Part shown: in pieces, positions 26,828 to 33,971 of the stretch | How positions within the stretch are numbered: the first letter of the stretch is position 1 | Layout: every line of letters begins with the position of its first letter | Assembly: GCA_030066295.1 (NCBI GenBank) | Contig: JASJBX010000026.1 | Location: 1-35,847, forward strand | Direction: 5' to 3' | Length of the DNA stretch: 35,847 nt | DNA from: Crocosphaera sp. | GTDB taxonomy: Bacteria; Cyanobacteriota; Cyanobacteriia; Cyanobacteriales; Microcystaceae | Position numbers and translations under genes: made by a program | The notes under the pieces: model-generated | The model's database searches: none | Seen by the model: only the letters and a program-made list of their open reading frames with translations | Told to the model about the DNA's origin: nothing

Positions 26828-26977
26828 AGACAATAAGGTTATGATTTTTACATATTTAGCTTGATTGTTCTTTAATTATAGCTAAGTTCCATCCTTTGTC
26901 CTAAATTCTGAGTTTAGAGCAAGTTTCCATAGTAATTACTACTCTTAAAAATCATTGATTAGTTTATTTACCTTAGC

Positions 26978-28018
26978 TTATTTCCACGGAAACCATCCAG
27001 AATCTTTCCTTTGAACAATTCTCTCAGTTTCATACATTAATTTATTACTTTGAGAATCAAGCTTATAATTTAAAACTGTTCCTTCTGTCGACAAAATATT
27101 GCCCTTCATGTCTTCTAGAGCCACTACATAGTCATATTGATTTTCAAAAGCAGATTGAAGAAATTCTCTTTGATTTTTAGGAAAAGTATCAATTAAACGA
27201 GATTCAAATCTAAAGCCTTTAAAGCTATTACCCTCAATTAATATATCTTCATAGTTCTGGTATTTTAAGAAAAATATAACTGGAATATGAGCTTTTTTAT
27301 TTTTGTAAAATCTGACAACTACCGTTTCACGAAGACCGTTTTTAGAACTGCTGTGATTTTCAATCAACAAGTTCAACATAATCCTTTTTTTATCCATATT
27401 ATTCTTACTTTCTTCGGTAACACTTTTTTTTAAATCCTCTAACTTTTCTTTTACTCTTTCTAGTTCATTCAATTGCCCAGACCCTTCATCATAATAATTT
27501 TTCTCTTCGTCAAGCCCGTTTATTGCTGTGTCTATATGTCTCTCTATTTCCTTAATATCTTCCTTTTCTAAGGAACTGATATTAATAATTCTATTACTCA
27601 TCGCCTGATTATCTTCATCCATTTTTGGTATTTTTATATTCAATGCGCGTTCTAATAAAATTTCAATATCTTTTCTTAATTCCCATATCACAGAACCTGT
27701 TATATCGTCATATTGATATTCAATTTCATCTAGAGTTTGAATAATATCTTGATCAGGTAGGATTGATAATGTTTGTTTCCCAATGTTCAAACTAGGTAGT
27801 CCAGCCAAATATTGAGTAAAAGAAATCAAACCGACACCTATTGTTGCCATAGTTGCGCCAAAAGTTACCCCAACTCCTAAGATACTTATCCAGCTATTGA
27901 GTAGTTGCTTAACATTAGGCTGATTATTTTTTGCCTCCTTGCTTTCTTCCTCGTTATGATGATAATGAGCAGGGATAATAATTTTTTTTTCTTCTTCTTC
28001 TTTGTGTAATGTCGTCAT
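26978..28018 (-). CDS. Single-pass membrane protein of unknown function, paralogue B
   Basis: 346 residues from the ATG at 28018, preceded by AAAGGGGG as Shine-Dalgarno sequence; a TTG seven codons upstream is not used in this call. The layout is the same as paralogue A: a polar His- and Glu-rich N-terminus (HYHHNEEESKEAKNN), the conserved membrane helix (about 43-66), a long Lys/Glu-rich helical part, VVVRFYKNKKAH, and a C-terminal YVVALEDMKGN followed by EGTV. The shared ends and diverged middle suggest that the anchor and the C-terminal core are constrained while the helical region changes. It ends with GWFPWK, which A lacks. The function is unknown. The promoter elements are at 28054-28093. 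Confidence 0.75.
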   Translation of the reverse strand: MTTLHKEEEEKKIIIPAHYHHNEEESKEAKNNQPNVKQLLNSWISILGVGVTFGATMATIGVGLISFTQYLAGLPSLNIGKQTLSILPDQDIIQTLDEIEYQYDDITGSVIWELRKDIEILLERALNIKIPKMDEDNQAMSNRIINISSLEKEDIKEIERHIDTAINGLDEEKNYYDEGSGQLNELERVKEKLEDLKKSVTEESKNNMDKKRIMLNLLIENHSSSKNGLRETVVVRFYKNKKAHIPVIFFLKYQNYEDILIEGNSFKGFRFESRLIDTFPKNQREFLQSAFENQYDYVVALEDMKGNILSTEGTVLNYKLDSQSNKLMYETERIVQRKDSGWFPWK

Positions 28019-28053
28019 AATATAACCCCCTTTTCCCAAGCAAACCTACTATT

Positions 28054-28093
28054 AGTATAATTTTTCCTACTATGTTACAGATAACAATTGTTA
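28054..28093 (-). promoter_or_regulatory. Promoter with palindrome TAACAATTGTTA for paralogue B
   Basis: A minus-strand TATACT (28054-28059) lies 36 bases before the ATG, and TAACAATTGTTA (28082-28093) lies upstream. Conservation of both elements and of their spacing between the two units supports function. Confidence 0.5.
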
Positions 28094-28216
28094 CTAATCT
28101 TAACAGCCGTTTTCGGATAAATTGAGAGGCGATCGCTACTCAAAAAACTTTCAGATCATTTAACAAAATAACAACTAAGAAGCTTCTTTAATTTTTACTG
28201 CTCTTAATCATAACTA

Positions 28217-28249
28217 AATTTCTTCTATAGAAATTATTTTTGTTATAAT
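28217..28249 (+). promoter_or_regulatory. Candidate promoter/operator of the toxin-antitoxin pair
   Basis: A consensus TATAAT (28244-28249) lies 38 bases before the antitoxin ATG. An inverted repeat AATTTCT-TCTAT-AGAAATT (28217-28235) covers the -35 position, as expected for an autoregulated toxin-antitoxin promoter. No consensus -35 hexamer is visible. Confidence 0.45.
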
Positions 28250-28287
28250 CAATCCAGAGTATTAATGATCAAACATAAACCTTAATT

Positions 28288-28530
28288 ATGACTAGCTTAA
28301 ATGATCGCCCTCAAGCTGATAGTAATGAGTTATCCTTAGAAGAACTCAACGCTAAATGGGATGCCCTCGAAAATGACCCCGAATTCCAGAAAAAGCCCTT
28401 TTGGCAGCGAATTGTAGAAATTGGTAAAGTTGTTCCTGCTGAAGAGTGGGATAAACAACTTCCGAGAGATTTTGCCCGTAATGCTGAGCATTATATGTAT
28501 GGCGCACCCAGAGAAGATGAGGAAGAATGA
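28288..28530 (+). CDS. Putative antitoxin of a PIN-domain toxin
   Basis: 80 residues, acidic (SLEELNAKWDALENDPEFQK, ending GAPREDEEE). Its stop overlaps the start of the PIN-domain gene by the four bases ATGA, the usual translational coupling of a VapBC-type pair. The sequence does not show a recognisable ribbon-helix-helix or AbrB domain, so the antitoxin family is not identified; the call rests on size, charge and position. An antitoxin would bind and block the toxin's acidic active site and repress its own promoter. A promoter with an overlapping inverted repeat lies just upstream. The frame is intact. Confidence 0.65.
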   Translation: MTSLNDRPQADSNELSLEELNAKWDALENDPEFQKKPFWQRIVEIGKVVPAEEWDKQLPRDFARNAEHYMYGAPREDEEE

Positions 28531-29015
28531 AACAGATTTTTTTAGATACATTTTATTTACAAGCTTTAGCAGATCCTCAAGATAATGCTCATCAGTCTGC
28601 TGTCATGATAACCGCAAAATTAGGGACTTTTAGAGGGGTTACTAGCGAAATGGTTTTGACAGAATTACTCAATGCTTTATGCAGTCGAGGTCAGTTTTTG
28701 CGTCAATCAGCCATTCGCTTAACCCGTGATTTGCGAAACGATAGTAACACCCTCATTATTCCTCAAACTAGCGAACAATTTGCACAAGCATTTGACTTTT
28801 ATCAAAGACGATTAGATAAAGGATATAGTTTAACCGATTGTGCTTCAATGGCCATAATGAAACAATTAGAAATCCTTGAAATATTAAGCTTTGATAGACA
28901 TTTTCAACAAGCAAGAAGGATTTCGAGCTTTATTGAGAGAATAAGATTAATTATTGAGCATCTTGTATTATTTGTTGTCCCACAGGAGACGTTACATAAC
29001 CCAAAAACGCTTTGA
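28527..29015 (+). CDS. PIN-domain toxin (VapC-like) with frameshifted C-terminus
   Basis: 162 residues. The PIN acidic residues are present: D7 (FLDT), E47 (TELLNAL), D104 (LTDCASM) and D123 (SFDRHF), so the ribonuclease site looks complete. After HFQQ (125-128) the frame continues into about 34 unrelated residues. Removing one of two tandem CAAG units at 28908-28915 restores a typical PIN ending, EGFRALLRE, with a stop at 28942-28944. This gives 137 residues, a normal length. A 4-bp duplication has therefore shifted the last nine codons and extended the gene 65 bases into the convergent pstS-like gene. PIN toxins of this kind cut RNA in the cytoplasm. The core is intact, but the altered end may weaken folding or antitoxin binding. 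Confidence 0.85.
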   Translation: MKQIFLDTFYLQALADPQDNAHQSAVMITAKLGTFRGVTSEMVLTELLNALCSRGQFLRQSAIRLTRDLRNDSNTLIIPQTSEQFAQAFDFYQRRLDKGYSLTDCASMAIMKQLEILEILSFDRHFQQARRISSFIERIRLIIEHLVLFVVPQETLHNPKTL

Positions 29016-29892
29016 CTGTTTCAGAAGGGGGATTTTTATAAGCATAATATAATGTTCTCCTGTAAGGATAATTAGCTGCTTCGGGGGTTAAACCATCAAT
29101 AGGAACCGTTCGGACTGTTTGTTGATCAGCGACTTGCGTATAAGTAGCATAACCAATACCATTCGTTCCTAATTTTTGTAACATCGGTGTAGTAGCGTCC
29201 CGGTTCATAGTCATAATATTGGGCGTATTGCCAAAATCTTCCGAATTTAGGGCTAATTCTTTAAATATTTTCCTGGTTCCACTCACAGACGGTCGGTTAA
29301 TCACTCTTATCCCTTCAGAGGTTCCTCCAACTTCAGACCAGTTTTGGATCGCACCTTGAAAAATACCCTTAACTTGCATTGAAGTGAGACTTTTACGAAA
29401 ACTGTTGTCAACTCCCACCACAAGCGCGATCGCATCTTTGGTTACAGGAATCGCCACTAAACCTTTTTCTTGTTCCTCGGCAGTTAAGGGACGAGAGGTG
29501 GCGGCAATATCAATTGTACCTTGTAGTAGTGCCTTAAGGCCATTGCTTGACCCTTGAGCGTTGGTTAAGACCTGAACCCCTGCAAACTTCTGTTCAAAGC
29601 CGTTTTTCAGGGCTTGATTGACCAATACTAGGCTGGTTGACCCATCAATTTTAACTGTTGTTCCTTGGGGAACTGTGGCCGGGGGGCTAAAAGCAGTTAC
29701 CGCAGAGGGAGAGGGAGGAGAGGGTAAAGAGGTATTAGAACTCAACGGTTGATTGTTAGCAGGAGGGGAAGAGACAAGACTATCGGGGTTAGGGTTGCTT
29801 TGTCGAGTAAACCACCAATATCCTCCTCCTAAAATGCCTATGGTGATGACAAGAGAAAGAACTGTAATCAGGGTTTCCTTATTCTGATTCAT
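28951..29892 (-). CDS. PstS-like phosphate-type substrate-binding protein, membrane-anchored
   Basis: 313 residues: an N-terminal membrane anchor (about 8-28), a Pro/Ser-rich linker (about 30-75), then a PstS-type periplasmic-binding domain: TTVKIDGSTSLVLVNQALKN, AQGSSNGLKALLQGTIDIAA, TSRPLTAEEQ, IQNWSEVGG, RPSVSGTRKIF and GIGYATYTQVADQ. These are the phosphate-contact regions of the family. There is no lipobox cysteine, so it is held by the helix. Cyanobacteria often have PstS or SphX homologues of this type; no pstCAB genes are visible here. It would bind phosphate or a related anion in the periplasm. The promoter should lie in the 179-base gap before ppsA, which starts divergently at 30072. 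Confidence 0.85.
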   Translation of the reverse strand: MNQNKETLITVLSLVITIGILGGGYWWFTRQSNPNPDSLVSSPPANNQPLSSNTSLPSPPSPSAVTAFSPPATVPQGTTVKIDGSTSLVLVNQALKNGFEQKFAGVQVLTNAQGSSNGLKALLQGTIDIAATSRPLTAEEQEKGLVAIPVTKDAIALVVGVDNSFRKSLTSMQVKGIFQGAIQNWSEVGGTSEGIRVINRPSVSGTRKIFKELALNSEDFGNTPNIMTMNRDATTPMLQKLGTNGIGYATYTQVADQQTVRTVPIDGLTPEAANYPYRRTLYYAYKNPPSETVKAFLGYVTSPVGQQIIQDAQ

Positions 29893-30071
29893 AACCTCTT
29901 AAAATAATCTTAACTATAAAACTTAATAGAACCACATTTATCTTAAGATTATTTTTAGTATATTTTACTTAGAAAGTCAAGAAAAAATGGAGTTTATTGA
30001 TAATTTTTAACAAGCTACCCCTCAAGGGAAAAACTGGTTAAAATAGAAGTAAGAATTAGGGTTAAAAATTT

Positions 30072-32558
30072 ATGGTAACAACGACGTATGAAATAAACCC
30101 AACCCTCAACAGAGAAACGGCCTTTATTCTTTGGTTTGAAGAAGTCGGTAGTCAAGATGTTGGTTTGGTGGGGGGAAAAAACTCCTCTTTAGGAGAAATG
30201 ATCCAACAACTACAACCCAAAGGGGTTAACGTTCCCACGGGGTTTGCCACCACTGCTTATGCCTATCGCCACTTTATCGAATCAGCCGGATTAGAGTCAA
30301 GATTAAGAGATTTATTTGCTGATTTAGACGTTAACGATGTTACCAATTTACAAGAAAGAGGACAACTAGCCCGTTCTTTAATATTAAACACCCCCTTTCC
30401 CAAAGAATTAGAAGAAGCCATCGTTAAAGCCTATAAAATGCTCTGCGATCGCTACAGTCATGAATGCAGTCAACTCCATGAAAAATACCGCGAAGAATGT
30501 GAAATAGAAACCCAAAATCTCGATGTGGCAGTCCGTTCCAGTGCCACGGCGGAAGATTTACCCGAAGCGAGTTTTGCCGGACAACAAGAAACTTACTTAA
30601 ATATTCATAGTGTCAAAGGAGTCCTAGAAGCCTGTCATAAATGCTTTGCTTCCTTGTTTACCAATCGCGCTATTTCCTATCGGCATCATAACGGATTTGA
30701 TCACTTTGCTGTTGCCCTTTCTGTGGGGGTGCAAAAAATGGTGAGATCCGACTTAGCCTCCGCCGGCGTGATGTTTTCTATTGATACCGAAACCGGCTTT
30801 AAAAATGCGGCCTTAATCACCGCAGCCTACGGGTTAGGAGAAAACGTGGTTCAAGGGGCCGTTAACCCCGATGAATACTATGTCTTTAAACCGACCTTAA
30901 AAGAAGGCTATCGACCCATTTTAGAAAAAAGAGTCGGCACCAAAGCCATTAAAATGATCTACGATACTGGGGGATCAAAACTGACAAAAAATGTCGAAGT
31001 TTTAGCCGAAGAACAGGAACAATTTTGCCTAGACGATGAGGAAATCTTAAAACTAGCTAACTGGGCCTGCATTATCGAAGATCACTATTCCCAAGTCCGA
31101 CAAACCTATACCCCCATGGACATTGAATGGGCAAAAGATGGTCGCACTGGAGAACTCTACATTGTCCAAGCCCGACCCGAAACGGTACAATCTCACAAGG
31201 CAACCAATGTTCTCAAAACCTACAAATTAAAAGATCACAGTACCGTTGCTGCCATTGGACGCAGTGTGGGGGCTGCTATTGGTCAAGGGAAAGCCCGCGT
31301 TATCTTAGAAGCCAGCAAAATTGACCAATTTAAACCTGGGGAGGTTCTGGTCACCAACCGCACCGATCCCGACTGGGAACCGATCATGAAAAAAGCCAGT
31401 GCGATCGTTACTAACCAAGGGGGCAGAACCTGCCATGCCGCGATCATTGCCCGTGAAATGGGTATTCCGGCTATTGTTGGGTGTGGAGATGCCACCGATA
31501 AAATCAAAACCCGTCAAGAAGTCACCGTTTGTTGTGCAGAAGGGGACGAAGGCCGGGTATATGAGGGGTTATTACCCTTTGAAATAGAAGAAACCCCCTT
31601 AGATAATTTACCCACCACCAGAACGCAAATTTTGATGAACGTGGGCAACCCCGAAAAAGCCTTTTCCCTTGCCAATATTCCGGCGCAAGGGGTGGGTTTG
31701 GCCCGTCTAGAATTCATCATTGCTAACCATATTAAAGCCCATCCTTTAGCCTTAATGAAGTTTGAGCAATTAGAGGATGAAGTGGTTAAAGAACAAATTG
31801 CAGAATTGACCAAACGCTATGACAATAAACCGCAATTTTTCGTCGATAAATTAGCCCATGGGGTGGCTACTATTGCAGCGTCATTCTATCCCAAACCGGT
31901 TATCGTCAGGATGTCTGATTTTAAATCTAATGAGTACGCTAACTTATTAGGGGGACAAGCATTTGAACCGAAAGAAGATAACCCTATGATTGGTTGGCGC
32001 GGTGCTTCTCGCTATTATGATCCTATGTATCGGGACGCATTTGCCTTAGAATGTCAGGCATTAAAAACGGTACGGGATGAGATGGGTTTGGTCAATGTTA
32101 TCCCCATGATTCCGTTTTGTCGCACCCCAGAAGAAGGGAAGAAAGTAATTGCAGAGATGGCCAAACATGGACTGAAACAAGGGGTTAATGACCTACAAGT
32201 TTATGTTATGTGTGAGTTGCCCAGTAACGTCATTTTAGCGGATCAATTTGCAGAAGTGTTTGATGGTTTTTCCATCGGTTCTAATGATTTAACTCAACTT
32301 ACGTTAGGATTGGATCGGGACTCTGCCTTAGTTGCTCAGTTGTTCGATGAACGCAACGAAGGGGTAAAACGAATGGTTAAATTAGCCATAGAAACCGCTA
32401 AGAAAAAAGGCCGTAAAATTGGTATTTGTGGTCAAGCGCCGAGTGATTACCCAGAGTTTGCTAAATTCTTAGTAGAATTGGGAATTGATTCCATGAGTTT
32501 AAACCCTGATTCTGTGTTGAAAACCTTGTTAATGGTTGCAGAAGTTGAAAAGGGTTAG
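30072..32558 (+). CDS. ppsA: Phosphoenolpyruvate synthase
   Basis: 828 residues. The N-terminal ATP-grasp domain begins GLVGGKNSSLGEMIQQL and includes VAVRSSATAEDLPEASFAGQ and MDIEWAKDG. The swivelling phosphohistidine domain has GGRTCHAAIIAREMGIPAIV with the catalytic histidine, and the TIM-barrel domain has GWRGASRYYDP, VMCELPSN, FSIGSNDLTQLTLGLDRDS and GICGQAPSD. The enzyme makes PEP, AMP and phosphate from pyruvate and ATP in the cytoplasm, serving gluconeogenesis. All expected blocks are present and the length is usual (about 790-830). It is divergent from the pstS-like gene and followed by a GGTGGGCA palindrome 14 bases past its stop. Confidence 0.95.
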   Translation: MVTTTYEINPTLNRETAFILWFEEVGSQDVGLVGGKNSSLGEMIQQLQPKGVNVPTGFATTAYAYRHFIESAGLESRLRDLFADLDVNDVTNLQERGQLARSLILNTPFPKELEEAIVKAYKMLCDRYSHECSQLHEKYREECEIETQNLDVAVRSSATAEDLPEASFAGQQETYLNIHSVKGVLEACHKCFASLFTNRAISYRHHNGFDHFAVALSVGVQKMVRSDLASAGVMFSIDTETGFKNAALITAAYGLGENVVQGAVNPDEYYVFKPTLKEGYRPILEKRVGTKAIKMIYDTGGSKLTKNVEVLAEEQEQFCLDDEEILKLANWACIIEDHYSQVRQTYTPMDIEWAKDGRTGELYIVQARPETVQSHKATNVLKTYKLKDHSTVAAIGRSVGAAIGQGKARVILEASKIDQFKPGEVLVTNRTDPDWEPIMKKASAIVTNQGGRTCHAAIIAREMGIPAIVGCGDATDKIKTRQEVTVCCAEGDEGRVYEGLLPFEIEETPLDNLPTTRTQILMNVGNPEKAFSLANIPAQGVGLARLEFIIANHIKAHPLALMKFEQLEDEVVKEQIAELTKRYDNKPQFFVDKLAHGVATIAASFYPKPVIVRMSDFKSNEYANLLGGQAFEPKEDNPMIGWRGASRYYDPMYRDAFALECQALKTVRDEMGLVNVIPMIPFCRTPEEGKKVIAEMAKHGLKQGVNDLQVYVMCELPSNVILADQFAEVFDGFSIGSNDLTQLTLGLDRDSALVAQLFDERNEGVKRMVKLAIETAKKKGRKIGICGQAPSDYPEFAKFLVELGIDSMSLNPDSVLKTLLMVAEVEKG

Positions 32559-32571
32559 GTTGACTCCGTAG

Positions 32572-32588
32572 GGTGGGCAATGCCCACC
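32572..32588. repeat. GGTGGGCA-A-TGCCCACC palindrome, copy 2
   Basis: A second perfect copy of the 17-base element at 23770, after the ppsA stop. The centre base is complementary to that of copy 1, as if the element were inverted. No long T-run follows. Confidence 0.65.
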
Positions 32589-32614
32589 TTACTCATATAT
32601 AATTGATAATTAGT

Positions 32615-32863
32615 GTGGCAACAAAAACAACAATTTACTACGACAAAGAAGGGGATTTTTTAGAAGTCTTATTTTCTGATCAAGCAGGTTATATGAGAGA
32701 AACAAATAACGATGCTATTATGGAAAAAGTAGATGATAAAGGTAACTTATTAGGATTTTCTATTTTAGGCATTAGTCAATTAATACAGAATACACCTTTA
32801 AATTTAGATCACTTTCAAAATCCCATACAATTTGACATAAATAAAACGATTACTACAGAATAA
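32615..32863 (+). CDS. DUF2283 family protein
   Basis: 82 residues from the GTG at 32615 (MATKTTIYYDKEGDF); a TTG at 32603 is a weaker alternative. The family pattern is clear: YYDKEGDFLEVLF, a central NDAIMEKVDDKGNLLGFSIL and a short tail. DUF2283 proteins are small beta-rich proteins widespread in cyanobacteria, often next to a DUF4258 partner in what look like toxin-antitoxin pairs. No such partner is visible here. It follows the repeat behind ppsA and may be transcribed from its own promoter. Confidence 0.83.
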   Translation: MATKTTIYYDKEGDFLEVLFSDQAGYMRETNNDAIMEKVDDKGNLLGFSILGISQLIQNTPLNLDHFQNPIQFDINKTITTE

Positions 32864-32915
32864 TCTAATCTAAATCTCATGGTAGTCCATATCTTGCTTA
32901 AATTGTACTATTCTT

Positions 32916-33134
32916 TTACCTCGCGAAAACCGCAGGAATAACAATAGCTGGGGCTGTTGCAATAATTAAACTAAAAGCTAAATTAACTACCTGTTGGGAC
33001 GATTTTTGATAAGTTTCGATACGAATATCAAACTCCTTTAGTCTCTGGTTAATATCATCAGTTTTAGCTTCAAGATGATCGAGTTTTGTCTCAATTAATT
33101 CCTTAATTTCTGCTAATTGTTCAGATTCAGTCAT
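32916..33134 (-). CDS. Small coiled-coil membrane protein, unknown function
   Basis: 72 residues. The first 47 form a heptad-type coiled coil (IKELIETKLDHLEAKTDDIN, QRLKEFDIRIETYQ), followed by one membrane helix (about 50-68) and a short AR end. This tail-anchored coiled-coil layout is common for small cyanobacterial hypotheticals. No family is recognised with confidence. It stands alone between DUF2283 and the HTH gene, on the minus strand. Confidence 0.65.
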   Translation of the reverse strand: MTESEQLAEIKELIETKLDHLEAKTDDINQRLKEFDIRIETYQKSSQQVVNLAFSLIIATAPAIVIPAVFAR

Positions 33135-33271
33135 GATGAGTTATTGATAGTTGAATTAGTTTGAAAAAGTTTTAAGGGAAAAACTGTTAATAAACCTAGT
33201 TTCATTATAACATAGAATAAGAATAAAGATAAAGAAAATCATTATAGTTTTGTTATTAAATTGATGTTTAA

Positions 33272-33763
33272 TTAATTAAATTTACTAACTTCTTTTTCTA
33301 CAATTTCTAAGGGAAGCTTTAATATTTTAGCTATTTTTTCTATTGTTAAACCTTCTTTTATTAATTCGGGTACAGCTTCTAGTTTCGCTTCTAGTTTAAT
33401 TTTATCTAGTTGACTATCATTATCTGATAAACCTGTACAAATATGACTTTTATTAATAGTTCTAGTATTGATAACAGAAGAATTATAAAAATTATAATAA
33501 TAATATCTTTGTAAACTTGATTTTATATTAGACTTATTAACTTCTTCCCCTAAAGCATTCGACACTTTTCTCCATAACTGTGCTGCCATATCCTTAACAT
33601 ATTTCTCAGAACGATGAATATTGTTAGCGATATCTGCATATTTTTGATGGTCAAAAGTTCCTTCTAATATAGCTGTTTCGAGATCATCTAAATGTTCCCC
33701 TGTGTGTGAGAAAATAAGTTTATCTACGGTTGAAATCAGGGATTGAATGTCATATACGTTCAT
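33272..33763 (-). CDS. VMAP/NB-ARC-type N-terminal HTH joined to an Rpn-like C-terminal tail
   Basis: 163 residues. Residues 1-87 match the N-terminal HTH domain found at the start of many cyanobacterial NB-ARC, TPR and caspase-like (vWA-MoxR associated) proteins: LDDLETAILEGTFDHQKYAD, then a segment with YVKDMAAQLWRKVSNALGEE, then NKSNIKSSLQRY. In the usual proteins a NTPase domain follows; here there is a short low-complexity stretch (YYYYNFYNSS) and polar segment. The last 40 residues, LEAVPELIKEGLTIEKIAKI and following, look like the C-terminal tail of Rpn/PD-(D/E)XK transposase-like proteins. No nuclease core is present. It may be a free-standing HTH adaptor or the remains of a fusion; I favour a remodelled small protein. 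The domain match comes from memory of the family. Confidence 0.6.
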   Translation of the reverse strand: MNVYDIQSLISTVDKLIFSHTGEHLDDLETAILEGTFDHQKYADIANNIHRSEKYVKDMAAQLWRKVSNALGEEVNKSNIKSSLQRYYYYNFYNSSVINTRTINKSHICTGLSDNDSQLDKIKLEAKLEAVPELIKEGLTIEKIAKILKLPLEIVEKEVSKFN

Positions 33764-33971
33764 AACCTGTATTTATAGTTTAAATTGATTGGCTTTTATC
33801 TTACCTTACCTTGCATAATCAGGCTTGGTTTTTCTTTAGAATGTTTTTATATTTACTTAATTTATCTTAAAACGAAGAAATCTAGCTTTATATGGCTTTT
33901 TGGGGCTTGAAGAAAAAAATGAGAGAATTTACTGTTTGAGGAAGTTACTTTTATTGAGGATATCTTAAAAA

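Larger units (their letters stand above)
26763..28167. repeat. Tandem duplication, unit 2 (about 1405 bp)
   Basis: The second direct copy, starting at the same prfC base as unit 1 and ending near 28167, where similarity to the end of unit 1 (CAGAT-ATTTAA) fades. It holds the prfC relic, a second prfC upstream region (26828-26922), paralogue B and its leader. Confidence 0.83.

Noticed and set aside
26679-26864. Plus-strand 61-codon frame across the duplication junction
   Set aside because: It runs antisense through the leader of paralogue A and the prfC relic; nothing suggests translation.
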